From contig JADGAY010000003.1 of assembly GCA_015231775.1 (NCBI GenBank), positions 1 through 51,077 of the forward strand: DNA of 51,077 bases. The letters are read 5' to 3'. The position numbers and the translations under genes were made by a program. Below the pieces are notes generated by a model. It did not search any database. It saw only the letters and a program-made list of their open reading frames with translations, and was not told the origin of the DNA. Within the stretch, counting starts at the first letter, position 1; the number at the start of each line of letters is the position of its first letter. Positions 40,965-49,195 of this stretch are shown piece by piece. Source of the DNA: Magnetococcales bacterium (GTDB lineage: Bacteria > Pseudomonadota > Magnetococcia > Magnetococcales > Magnetaquicoccaceae).

Positions 40965-41523
40965 TCAAGCCTGGATCAACTGACGATCAATACACGGCAG
41001 AGCCAGCGAGAGCGGTCGCAAATGCCGGACCACGGCAAAACCGCCAGGACCGAACATGCGCGGGAAATAGGCCTGCGCCTCGCGATCGATCGTCACGCCA
41101 AAGCCCCCTACCCCTCTGGCGCGTGCCTCGTGTACCGCCTTGCGGGTATCCTCCACGCCGTACCGACCTTCATAGTGATCGGATATCGTTGGGTTTTCCG
41201 TCCGAGAGCAACAACAGCAGGCGATGTCGCTCGGGACGCCGTTCGAACATGTGGGTCGCATGACGCAAGGCCGCGCCGAGGCGGGTGTAGCAACCCGGTC
41301 GCAAGGCGCCGATGCGACGCGCCACCCATTCGTCCAACGACTCCTCGAACGATTTGACCCTCTCAAGCCGCACCCAGTCGCGTTTGCGGGAGGTGAAGTT
41401 CAGGATCGAAAAGGGATCCCCGCAGGCCTCCAGACCATGGGCCAGCACCATCAACGCCTCCTTTTCCACATCCACAAACCGTTCAAACTGTCTTGGAAAC
41501 GCCAGATTCGGCCCTGTGATCAC
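40965..41523 (-). pseudogene. norD: norD remnant (nitric oxide reductase activation protein), truncated and frameshifted
   Basis: Two adjoining minus-strand frames together give the C-terminal von Willebrand A region of NorD. The first (41523-41170) covers VDVEKEALMVLAHGLEACGDPF, GCYTRLGAALRHAT and LLLLLSDGKPNDI. The second (to 40965) continues DHYEGRYGVEDTRKAV, FGVTIDREAQAYFPRMFGPGGFAVV. One extra G among 41181-41182 breaks the frame between GKPNDI and DHYEG. The N-terminal ~400-500 residues are missing. Intact NorD helps assemble or activate NO reductase. No norCBQ is present here, so this is a relic of a lost denitrification gene set. Confidence 0.85.
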
Positions 41524-41758
41524 GGAGTTGACGGCCTTCTTTCGGGGGACTCAAATATTGGTGAGGTTACAATGAAGTACACAGCCAAAGTCAGAGAAAA
41601 ATTGGCCTAAATTATAGGAACAGCAAGTTGAACTGAATTGGTTTTTTTGAAATATTGCTTGCATTTTTTGAAAAATTAGAAAACAATACAGTAAGAACAT
41701 CTAAAAACAAGTCGAAATGTCTGGCATGCTGACGATTAATAACTTTAGGAGTATTGAC
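41524..41758. other. AT-rich junction, start of low-GC island
   Basis: Base composition drops sharply at about 41560 and stays low to about 44270. The junction truncates norD. Nothing coding is evident before 41759; AT tracts at 41630-41700 could supply a promoter. Confidence 0.4.
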
Positions 41759-41968
41759 ATGGAAACCATCTATCGATTATTGACCAAATCATGGTTTCCG
41801 ATGATCGTCTTTGGATTTTTTCTACTTGTACTACTTCGCATGACGCCAATATTAATTCTAGTAATATTAGCATTGTTTGTTATGTTTCACTTTAAAACAT
41901 CATACGATCGTTACAAATTAAGATCAGAAATTAAGCGGCTTTACTTGCGTATTTACAAGGATAATTAG
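41759..41968 (+). CDS. Small two-helix membrane protein, unknown
   Basis: 69 residues from the ATG at 41759 with AGGAG six bases upstream (an earlier ATG at 41717 lacks one). The centre is one long or two adjacent membrane helices (FPMIVFGFFLLVLLRMTPI, LILVILALFVMFHF), ended by a basic tail (YDRYKLRSEIKRLYLRIYK). Low GC, unlike the core genes. No family recognised. Confidence 0.55.
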   Translation: METIYRLLTKSWFPMIVFGFFLLVLLRMTPILILVILALFVMFHFKTSYDRYKLRSEIKRLYLRIYKDN

Positions 41969-42074
41969 ATTTTGCCAGCAAACTGTTGCACTTTTTGGTT
42001 AAGCAACCAGTGCTATAGTTCGTTAGAATGGCGTTATTGAAATATTGAGCAACCGAAGAACGGGAACCGAGGCG

Positions 42075-42425
42075 ATGGCTGGATACGACGTGAACGTTGA
42101 ACGGGACTTGATTACCAGGTTACTGAACAGGCAGGACGGGCTGACGAAACTGGTGGAGGCGCTTTTGAACCAGATTCAGGAAGCGCAAGTCACAGAAGCC
42201 TTGGGGCTGGACGACACAACCGCACGGTAGACCGTACCGCAGCGCCATGCGGATGCGATCGCTTTACACACATGTCGGCCCGGTGACATTGCTGATACCC
42301 CAAACGTGAGACGGCAACGTTTCGACGGCTATTTTCAGTGGCTACCAGAGAAGCGAGCAGGCGTTCATTCTGGCGCTGATGGAAATGGTTGGACAGGGAC
42401 GAATTCGCGGAGAGGGTTCCTGCAC
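42075..42425 (+). pseudogene. IS256-family transposase remnant
   Basis: The ATG at 42075 opens MAGYDVNVERDLITRLLNRQDG, then TKLVEALLNQIQEAQVTEALG, the N-terminus of IS256-type transposases. The frame ends at 42230 after degenerate sequence. From about 42297 another frame reads PQT-stop-DGNVSTAIFSGYQRSEQAFILALMEMVGQG, the next conserved block, with an in-frame stop at 42307. The DDE catalytic part is gone. No terminal inverted repeats or target duplication could be recognised, so the element is old and dead. Confidence 0.82.
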
Positions 42426-42598
42426 GCGTTGCTGCCCTCGCCGGTTGAACGTCCGACAACATCAACCGGACTGATAGAGATTTACAGCAATTATTGGACT
42501 TGACTAAATTATATTCGTCTGGTGCTTAAAATTAACTTAATAATATGTATTTTTTATTATACATGGCTTTCAGATGCACAGATTCTGAGGAGCATAAA

Positions 42599-43867
42599 AT
42601 GTTCGAGCCCTTGAAACAAGTGGACAATCTAGCCTATATCAAAGAGATAGAGCATGTTGGTTGGATGGCAATCGGTGTCAATATACTCTTGATTTTTCTT
42701 AATGCTGTTACAGGATGGATTTCTGGCAGTTCGGCTGTGATGGCAGAGGCTGTCCATAACTGTGTAGATTTGATTGGTTCGGTCGGGGTGGTGGCTGGTC
42801 TGCGGTTGTCAAGGCGCAAATCAGTCGATTTTCCGTATGGACTGTACAAAATTGAAAATCTGATCGCATTGATCATTGGTTTATTGATCTTCCTGACAGG
42901 TTATGAAATTGCCAAGGAGGCCATTTTCTCCCCTGCCAAAAACATTGAAGTGACATGGAGTGTCTTGGTAGGGGTTGTTCTGTCTCTGGTCATTCCTGTT
43001 ATGTTCAGTGTTTATCAATTAAAAATCGGAAAATTGGCGAATTCCCCCAGCCTGATCGCTGCAGCTGAAGAGTTCAGATCCCACGCCTTTTCATCCGGCG
43101 CCGTTCTGTTGGGCGTGATCGGACAATTTTTCGGTTGGAATCTGGATCGATGGGCCAGTCTGCTTGTGGTTGTTTTTATTGGTATGACGGGATGGGAGTT
43201 GATCAGATCATCAATTTTAGCCTTGTTGGATGTCAGCTTGGACGGAATAACTTTACAACGCATAAAAAGAATCATGGAACAGGATCCTTTAACCGTAGAA
43301 GTCAAATCAATTTTGGGGCGGAATGCTGGAAGATATCGATTTGTCGAAGCAGAATTGAATCTGAGAACAAATAATCTAGAAAAGGCGGAAATAGCCTGTC
43401 GCCGGATTGAAGAGATGATTCGTCGTGAAATACCTTACATAGAACGTGTACTGATCCGCAATACGCATGCTGTTATGGATGGCATTTTTTGTGTACTGCC
43501 AGTGGATGAAAGTGGCAGCTTGCTTGAGGACTGTTTTTGTCATGCGCACCGATTTTTTCTATGTTCTGTCTCGATATCCAATGGAAAATTCGGTGCAGGA
43601 GTGTTTCACGACAACCCCTGGCTGAAACATGAATCTGGACGTGGCATTCAAATCGGCAAGTGGTTGATCGACCATAAGGTGGATATCGTCCTGACACGTC
43701 GTGATGTGGGGGAGAAAGGACTATCCTATGTGTTGTCCGATGCTGGGGTTACTGTACATATCACAAAATGTGAACAGATTGAGGATGCGTTAGAAGAACT
43801 GGTTCATCACACCACCTTCCAGTCCATGATTGAGTCCCCTGAAAAAAGTCCTCCTTGCAAGGAATAA
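42599..43867 (+). CDS. Cation diffusion facilitator fused to a NifX/FeMo-cofactor-type domain
   Basis: 422 residues from the ATG at 42599 (GAGGAG upstream). Residues ~20-215 are a CDF transporter with six helices; helix 2 has His53-x3-Asp57 (AVHNCVD). In helix 5 the usual His-x3-Asp is Glu158-x3-His162 (EEFRSHAFSS), an unusual ligand swap. A cytoplasmic CDF dimerisation part follows (~216-292). The C-terminal ~295-405 is a dinitrogenase-cofactor (NifX/NifB-type) fold: SISNGKFGAGVFHDNPW, WLIDHKVDIVLTRRDVGEKG and LSDAGVTVHI. Such domains bind iron or Fe-S/FeMo clusters. Cys/His residues at 312-322 (DCFCHAHRFFLC) could bind metal. An iron or similar metal exporter sensing cluster status is a reasonable guess. 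Confidence 0.85.
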   Translation: MFEPLKQVDNLAYIKEIEHVGWMAIGVNILLIFLNAVTGWISGSSAVMAEAVHNCVDLIGSVGVVAGLRLSRRKSVDFPYGLYKIENLIALIIGLLIFLTGYEIAKEAIFSPAKNIEVTWSVLVGVVLSLVIPVMFSVYQLKIGKLANSPSLIAAAEEFRSHAFSSGAVLLGVIGQFFGWNLDRWASLLVVVFIGMTGWELIRSSILALLDVSLDGITLQRIKRIMEQDPLTVEVKSILGRNAGRYRFVEAELNLRTNNLEKAEIACRRIEEMIRREIPYIERVLIRNTHAVMDGIFCVLPVDESGSLLEDCFCHAHRFFLCSVSISNGKFGAGVFHDNPWLKHESGRGIQIGKWLIDHKVDIVLTRRDVGEKGLSYVLSDAGVTVHITKCEQIEDALEELVHHTTFQSMIESPEKSPPCKE

Positions 43868-44350
43868 ACCGGTTCAGATACATGTGCATGTGCCAGACCA
43901 CCATCATGAATCACCTATGAATTCATGGAGATGATTGGATATCTTCCGCCGGATGGACCGTCAGATCAGCCTGGATGAATCGCAATTCTGGATGCCTGAT
44001 GGGCATCGGGAAGAATGGGAGCGTGGTTGGTCACACATTTGCTGCACGCAGGTGCTGAAAAGATCCCAAAGAGGATATTTGCCACGCTGTATCATGCGCG
44101 TTTGGGTTGACCGGCCCTTTTGCACCCACGCACCACAGCCCGCAACAACAGGATCTCTGTGTGACTTTGTATAGACGACCAAAGCGTGTGCGCACTGTGT
44201 CAAACAACACGGTATCTGTTGCAATTGACACGGCACCCACACACTTGAAAAGATTGAACTGTTTGAAATCAATTGGATAAAAATTGGATGGCATTATGCA
44301 AAGTTTCTCTGGATACCACCCAACCCTTGCACGCGCTCCGGGAGTCACCC
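43868..44350. other. Intergenic stretch at the end of the low-GC island
   Basis: A 480-bp gap in which composition returns to GC-rich at about 44280. Short frames exist on both strands but none shows a recognisable product, a ribosome site or consistent codon use. It probably holds the promoter of the following operon. Confidence 0.4.
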
Positions 44351-44536
44351 ATGAAGTCCTCCTCGCCATCCGTTTCGCGCCACAGGCCGGTTTCGTTGGG
44401 ATCGCTGTTGCCGGGTACGGGGCAGACCCTGACCGCGCTCATCCGGATACCGGCCATGGCTCGGCGCTGGGGAGTCGGTGCCGGATTGACCGGCGCCTTG
44501 CGGGTGGCGGCCACCCGCGCGGCACAAAAAGTATGA
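44351..44536 (+). CDS. Small basic protein, start of the ABC/NosL operon (tentative)
   Basis: 61 residues from the ATG at 44351, with GGGAG seven bases upstream. It is basic, with an amphipathic C-terminal half (IPAMARRWGVGAGLTGALRVAATRAAQKV-like). Its stop overlaps the ATG of the next gene (ATGA), the same coupling seen through the rest of the operon. No family recognised; the case rests on the ribosome site and the overlap. Confidence 0.35.
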   Translation: MKSSSPSVSRHRPVSLGSLLPGTGQTLTALIRIPAMARRWGVGAGLTGALRVAATRAAQKV

Positions 44537-44904
44537 GCACCCTTTTCCCATCTCCACACGCAGGAGTGAGAATCCCCTCCAGCAGACCGGCACGCACGGT
44601 GGTCCGACTCGGCGCCGTCGGGCTGATCGCCTTTGGCGCGACCCTGCTGGACAGCTTCTGGTGGCGCGGCATGTCCCACGAGACCACCGAAGCGGGACAA
44701 CTGGTCGAAAAGCTGCTTCTGACCGATCTGGCCCTGTTCACCGAGGCCCGCTACACCCGCCACATCACCCAGGCGGATCGTCACACCCCGTTTCAGGATC
44801 ATCCCGTGGCCCTGGAGCACTTTCCCAGCGGTTCCCTGGTGCCACCGGCGCGGATTCCGAACCACGATGGGACGAACGGGGTCGCTGATGTCCCCCTGGA
44901 TTGA
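44533..44904 (+). CDS. Small membrane-anchored periplasmic protein, unknown
   Basis: 123 residues. One membrane helix (VVRLGAVGLIAFGATLLDSFW) follows a short basic N-terminus; the rest, likely periplasmic, is His-rich (RYTRHITQADRHTPFQDHPVALEHF) and could bind metal. It starts in an ATGA overlap with the gene before and overlaps the permease by 17 bases. No family recognised. Confidence 0.6.
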   Translation: MSTLFPSPHAGVRIPSSRPARTVVRLGAVGLIAFGATLLDSFWWRGMSHETTEAGQLVEKLLLTDLALFTEARYTRHITQADRHTPFQDHPVALEHFPSGSLVPPARIPNHDGTNGVADVPLD

Positions 44905-46021
44905 GCGTCAGGCGGCCTTCATCGACCATGCGGTGCGGGCCATGGGCAGACGACGGGCCCATCAGATCGGTCTGTGGCTCGTCTACACCCTGCTGGTGTT
45001 TCTGCTCGCATCGGTGATGCTGTTCGCCCATGCCTTGCGTCACGAGGCCCGTCTGTTGCTGCGGGATGCACCGGAACTGGTCGTGCAACGCCTGGAGGGG
45101 GGGCGTCACGCCCTGCTCTCCGCCGCCCATCTGGAGAGCCTGCGGGCCATCCGGGGGGTTGGACAGATCGTTCCCCGGCTCTGGGGGTATTATTATGATC
45201 CCATCTCCCGCGCCAACTACACCTTGATGACCCCGCACGACGATCCACCACCACCCGGACGGATGATCATCGGCGCCGGCATTGCGCGGGTGCGCGGCTT
45301 GGCGGTCGGGGATCTGTTCTCCTTGAAGGGCGGGGACGGAAAGAGCCATGCCCTGACGGTACATGGAACCTTCTCCTCGGCCTCGGAGTTGATCAGCAGC
45401 GATCTGATCCTGATGCATGAGGCGGATCTTCGCCCCCTGTTGAGCATCCCGGAAGGGTGGTACACCGATCTGGCCCTGACGGTGGCCCAACCCCGCGAGG
45501 TGGCCAAGGTGGCGGAAAAGGTGATGCAACGCCTGCCGGAGGCGCGTCCGATTCTGCGTGCCGAGCTGTTGCGCACCTATCACGCCCTGTTCGACTGGCG
45601 GGAGGGGATTCTGCTGACGCTGTTGAGCGTGGTGCTGTTGGCCTTCGTGATTCTGGTTTGGGACAAGGCCAGTGGACTTGGGGCCGAGGAGCGTCGGGAG
45701 ATCGGCATTCTCAAGGCGATCGGCTGGCAGACGGGCGAGGTGCTCGCCATGAAGCTCTGGGAAGGGGCGATCCTGTCGTTGAGCGCCTTTTTGGTGGGGT
45801 ACGTGCTGGCCTACCTGCACATCTTCGTGGCCCCGGCCCCGCTTTTGGAAGCCATGCTCAAGGGGTGGGCGGTCCTCTATCCAGCGTTCGTCCTGCCGCC
45901 GCGCGTGGACGGAGTGCAGGTGCTGACCCTGTTCTTTTTCACGGTATTCCCCTTCATCGCGGCCATGGTGATTCCGGCCTGGAAGGCCGCGGTGACCGAT
46001 CCGGACGCGGTCATGCGATGA
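44888..46021 (+). CDS. ABC transporter permease, FtsX/MacB type
   Basis: About 377 residues from the ATG at 44888. One N-terminal helix (~23-46), a ~200-residue periplasmic domain (MacB core-like), then three helices (ILLTLLSVVLLAFVILVW, AILSLSAFLVGYVLAYL, VLTLFFFTVFPFIAAMVI). ERREIGILKAIGWQTGEVLAMKLWEGAILS is the typical FtsX-family cytoplasmic loop. Such pairs act on periplasmic or outer-membrane substrates rather than simple import. Overlaps the ATPase by ATGA. Confidence 0.87.
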   Translation: MSPWIERQAAFIDHAVRAMGRRRAHQIGLWLVYTLLVFLLASVMLFAHALRHEARLLLRDAPELVVQRLEGGRHALLSAAHLESLRAIRGVGQIVPRLWGYYYDPISRANYTLMTPHDDPPPPGRMIIGAGIARVRGLAVGDLFSLKGGDGKSHALTVHGTFSSASELISSDLILMHEADLRPLLSIPEGWYTDLALTVAQPREVAKVAEKVMQRLPEARPILRAELLRTYHALFDWREGILLTLLSVVLLAFVILVWDKASGLGAEERREIGILKAIGWQTGEVLAMKLWEGAILSLSAFLVGYVLAYLHIFVAPAPLLEAMLKGWAVLYPAFVLPPRVDGVQVLTLFFFTVFPFIAAMVIPAWKAAVTDPDAVMR

Positions 46022-46695
46022 TCGAACTCGAAGGGGTGCGCAAGATCTTCAACGAGGGGCGATCGAACGCCTTTGCCGCGATCGATGGCATCGATCTGGC
46101 GATTCGTTCCGGCGCGGTGACCCTGTTCACCGGGCCTTCGGGATCGGGCAAGACCACATTGTTGACGTTGATCGGCTGTCTGGCCAGGCCCAGCGAGGGG
46201 CGGATCCGTCTCGATGGCAGGCCGGTTTCCGGCTTGCCGGAACGGTTCCTCACCGAATTGCGGCGCACCACCTTCGGGTTCATCTTCCAGCGCTTCAACC
46301 TGATCCACGGTCTGAGCGTGTTGGAAAACGTCATCCTGCCGGCAGCCCCCCTGGGAATCCCCAGGCAGCAGGTGGTACGCTCGGCCCTGGAGATTCTGGA
46401 GCGGCTCGATCTGACCCGCAAGGCCGACAGCCCGGTGGCCTGGCTCTCGGGAGGCGAGGCGCAACGCACGGCCATGGCGCGCGCGCTGATCAACCGGCCC
46501 CGGGTGTTGATCGCCGACGAACCGACGGCCAACCTCGACTCTCGACTGGCCGGAGAATTTTTGCAGATTATCGCCGATTTGCGCGCCGAGGGGCAGACGG
46601 TTTTGATTTCGAGTCACGACCCCCTGGTGGTGCGGGCGCCGGTGGTCGAACGGGTGGTGATGCTGCGGGACGGTCGCATCGTGGAGAGCGGTTGA
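46018..46695 (+). CDS. ABC transporter ATP-binding protein, LolD/MacB type
   Basis: 225 residues. Walker A GPSGSGKTT, Q-loop FIFQRFNLIHGLSVLENVILP, signature WLSGGEAQRTAMARALINRP and Walker B LIADEPTANLD match the LolD/MacB/FtsE group. It partners the permease encoded just upstream. The frame is open well before 46018 but lies inside the permease gene. Confidence 0.92.
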   Translation: MIELEGVRKIFNEGRSNAFAAIDGIDLAIRSGAVTLFTGPSGSGKTTLLTLIGCLARPSEGRIRLDGRPVSGLPERFLTELRRTTFGFIFQRFNLIHGLSVLENVILPAAPLGIPRQQVVRSALEILERLDLTRKADSPVAWLSGGEAQRTAMARALINRPRVLIADEPTANLDSRLAGEFLQIIADLRAEGQTVLISSHDPLVVRAPVVERVVMLRDGRIVESG

Positions 46696-47694
46696 ATGAT
46701 CTTTCAACCCGCGATCCTGGCGTTGCTGTTCGCCGATCTGGTGGCCATCCTGCTGTTGAGCTGGACCCTGGTGCTGGCCTATCGGGTGGTGCGCCATTGG
46801 GACCTGCATCGATCCACCGCGTTGCAGGTGCGGCTGGAGCGGCAGACGGTGCTGGCGGCGACCCTGGTCGCGTTTGCCTGTCTGACCCAGGGGCTGTCGT
46901 TGTTGCTGCTGGTTCACACGGCGGATGCCCTGTCGGAGCTGTTCACCGGGGCAATGTGCGCGGTGGGGACGCTCAATGCCGCCCCTGGAGGATTCATCGC
47001 CCTGGATCTGCGCATCGGATTGTTTTTCCTGGCAGCATCCTGGCTGGTGGTGCACCTGCTGGATGGGCGGTGTCCCGATTATCCATTGACCCGCGCCAAA
47101 TTCGGCCTGCTGTTGGGATGGCTGCCCATGTCGATCCTGGCGGCCTGGTGGCAGGGATTCTATTTTCTGGGCCTCAAAAGCGATGTGATCACCTCGTGTT
47201 GCGGTGGACTGTTCGATGCGCGCGGGGCGAGTTTCACCGCCGAGTTGAGCGGCTGGCCGGTCCGGCCCGCCATGTGGGCGGTGGGTATCTCCTGGCTGGC
47301 GGTCACCGCCGCGGCGCTTCGCGTGGCCCTCTCCGGCAACGGCGCCCGGCTTCTGGCCCTGCTGGCCGCCATCAACCTGCTGGTGATGGAGGCGGGCGTG
47401 GTGTCGTTCGTGTCGTCATATGTCTACGAGCACCCCAACCACCACTGCCCGTTCTGCATGCTCAAAGTCGATTATCAGGCCATCGGTTACGGGATCCATG
47501 GGCCGTTGTTCCTGGCCACGGCTTTGTCCCTGGGTCTGGGTCTGGCCGCGCAATTGAACCCCACCCGCGACATTCCGGATCCGGCCCGACCCCTGGCGCG
47601 ACGCCTGGCGCACGTCGTGCTCCGGCTGTCCGGGGTGCTGGCCCTCGTGCTGGTTTGGGTGGTGCAACGGTCACATCTGCGCTTGATGGAGTAA
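46696..47694 (+). CDS. Polytopic membrane protein with conserved-looking Cys motifs, unknown
   Basis: 332 residues, about eight membrane helices, beginning right after the ATPase stop. A loop after helix 4 holds SCCGGLF, and another after helix 6 holds HPNHHCPFCMLK; both Cys pairs lie in loops that could face the periplasm. CxxC with neighbouring His points to thiol redox chemistry or to copper/haem binding. No family recognised. It is placed between an ABC ATPase and a TlpA-like thioredoxin, which supports a redox or metal-delivery role. Confidence 0.8.
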   Translation: MIFQPAILALLFADLVAILLLSWTLVLAYRVVRHWDLHRSTALQVRLERQTVLAATLVAFACLTQGLSLLLLVHTADALSELFTGAMCAVGTLNAAPGGFIALDLRIGLFFLAASWLVVHLLDGRCPDYPLTRAKFGLLLGWLPMSILAAWWQGFYFLGLKSDVITSCCGGLFDARGASFTAELSGWPVRPAMWAVGISWLAVTAAALRVALSGNGARLLALLAAINLLVMEAGVVSFVSSYVYEHPNHHCPFCMLKVDYQAIGYGIHGPLFLATALSLGLGLAAQLNPTRDIPDPARPLARRLAHVVLRLSGVLALVLVWVVQRSHLRLME

Positions 47695-47697
47695 CGG

Positions 47698-48225
47698 ATG
47701 AACGTTGAAAGGCGACGCCTGATGCGGCTGGTGACCGGGCTCTTGCTGGCCGGCGCGCTGACCGGATGCGAAAAGGCCCCGGTGCTGGCCAAGGGCGACC
47801 CCGCGCCCCCCTTCCAGCTTGAGACGTTGCGCGGCCCGGCACTCTCGATTCCCGATGGCGTGACCGGATACCCGGTGGTGGTTCGTTTCTGGGCCGACTG
47901 GTGCCCCTCCTGCCGTTCCGAGATGGCGGTGCTGGAAAAGCAGTATCAGCAGCGCAAGAAAATGGGGTTGCGGGTGGTCGCGGTCAACGTCGGACAGGAG
48001 CGCGCCACGGCGCAACGCTTTGCCGACGAATTCGCCCTCACCTACGACATGCTGTTGGATGGCTCCTCCCAGGTGGCGCGTCGCTACGGGGTGAATGCGT
48101 TGCCGATGACCTATCTGATCGGACCGGACGGCAAGATCGTCAACAAGATCATCGGGGAGACCGATGAACAGAGCCTTGCCGGCCAGTTGGACCGACTGAT
48201 GGATTCCGCCGCCCAGGAGCGTTGA
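47698..48225 (+). CDS. TlpA/ResA-type thioredoxin lipoprotein
   Basis: 175 residues. A lipoprotein signal (LLLAGALTGC, lipidated Cys24) is followed by an AhpC/TSA-like thioredoxin domain with active site WCPSC (Cys69, Cys72), VVAVNVGQE and the cis-Pro segment VNALPMTYLI. It probably keeps thiols of a metal-binding or apo-cytochrome partner reduced in the periplasm. It lies 3 bases after the membrane protein. Confidence 0.9.
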   Translation: MNVERRRLMRLVTGLLLAGALTGCEKAPVLAKGDPAPPFQLETLRGPALSIPDGVTGYPVVVRFWADWCPSCRSEMAVLEKQYQQRKKMGLRVVAVNVGQERATAQRFADEFALTYDMLLDGSSQVARRYGVNALPMTYLIGPDGKIVNKIIGETDEQSLAGQLDRLMDSAAQER

Positions 48226-48295
48226 CGTGATCCGAAGGCTCATCCGGTTCATCATGGATTCCAATCCACCTGCTTGTTCAGGGGAGAAACGTGCG

Positions 48296-48466
48296 ATGTC
48301 CGTTGCATCCGCTCTTGGCCATCGGTGTGGATGGTCCCTGCCCGCCGATCCGCCCAGCGTGCGAGCGGACGACGGGCGGCTGTTCCGCTTTTGCTGCGAC
48401 CGTTCGGTGGTATTGAGCGGGTTGCGGCTGCAAGATGTGCCACCCGAGGGGGACACCCATGCGTGA
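48296..48466 (+). CDS. Mini metal-binding protein resembling the N-terminal domain of copper ATPases
   Basis: 56 residues from the ATG at 48296, with GGGGAG nine bases upstream. GHRCGWSLPAD followed by LFRFCCDRSVV resembles the CxxCG-x-P ... FCCxGC domain found at the N-terminus of CcoI/FixI-type copper ATPases, but free-standing and with the first Cys and last Cys replaced (His-x-Cys and Ser). It overlaps the next gene by 8 bases. A copper or other soft-metal carrier role is inference. Confidence 0.6.
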   Translation: MSVASALGHRCGWSLPADPPSVRADDGRLFRFCCDRSVVLSGLRLQDVPPEGDTHA

Positions 48467-49142
48467 CGACGCGCTCATGGCCTTTCTCGCCGGACTCTTG
48501 GGCAGCGGCCACTGTCTGGGGATGTGCGGCAGTCTGGTTTCGGCCTTTTTCATCCGCTTCGTGCCGCCCCAGGCCCGAACCGGGGCGGTTCTGGCCTATC
48601 ATGGCGGACGGATCGGCATCTACACGCTGGTCGGACTCCTGGCCGGCGCCCTGGGCATGGCGCTGACCTCCACGGGCATGATCGGCCAGATGCAGGGGGT
48701 GTTGCAGATCGTCGTCGGGGTGGTGGTGATCGCCTTGGGTCTGGATCTGCTCGGTTTGAGCTGGTTTCGGGTCCATTATGATTTCTGGCCGATGAACCGG
48801 CTGCAGCGCTTTTTTGCACGGGCGGGGGAGCATGGACCGGTCAAGGGGGCCTGGATCGGCGGCATGATCAACGGCCTGATGCCCTGCTCGCTCACCCTGG
48901 CCGTGGCGGTGAAGGCCACGGCCACGGAAAGCGCACTGGCCGGGGCCGCTCTGATGTTGGCCTTCGGGTTTGGCACCCTGCCGGCCATGCTGTTCGTCAG
49001 CACCCTGTTCGGACGGTTGGGCGCCACGGTGCGCGGCCATCTGCTCAAGGCGGCGGCCTTGGTGGTGATCGTGCTGGGCGCGGGAACCCTGATGCAGGGG
49101 GTGGCCTATTTCAAGGTGATGCGGCATCTGGCGGATCATTAA
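48459..49142 (+). CDS. TauE/SafE-DsbD_2 type membrane protein with HCxGMCG motif
   Basis: 227 residues from the ATG at 48459. Six helices; GSGHCLGMCGSLVSAF in helix 1 and NGLMPCSLTLAVAVKA in helix 4 are the paired Cys motifs of the family annotated as sulfite exporter TauE/SafE or cytochrome-biogenesis DsbD_2. Members often sit beside cytochrome oxidase copper-assembly genes. It may move electrons or copper across the membrane to the TlpA and NosL proteins of this operon. Confidence 0.85.
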   Translation: MRDDALMAFLAGLLGSGHCLGMCGSLVSAFFIRFVPPQARTGAVLAYHGGRIGIYTLVGLLAGALGMALTSTGMIGQMQGVLQIVVGVVVIALGLDLLGLSWFRVHYDFWPMNRLQRFFARAGEHGPVKGAWIGGMINGLMPCSLTLAVAVKATATESALAGAALMLAFGFGTLPAMLFVSTLFGRLGATVRGHLLKAAALVVIVLGAGTLMQGVAYFKVMRHLADH

Positions 49143-49195
49143 CCTGATATTTTTCGATTTCACTCTGAACCTTCTTGACGTGGAGAACCATCCTC

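Noticed and set aside
43935-44272. Short frames on both strands between the CDF gene and the next operon
   Set aside because: No ribosome site, no family, and they contradict one another; left as intergenic.
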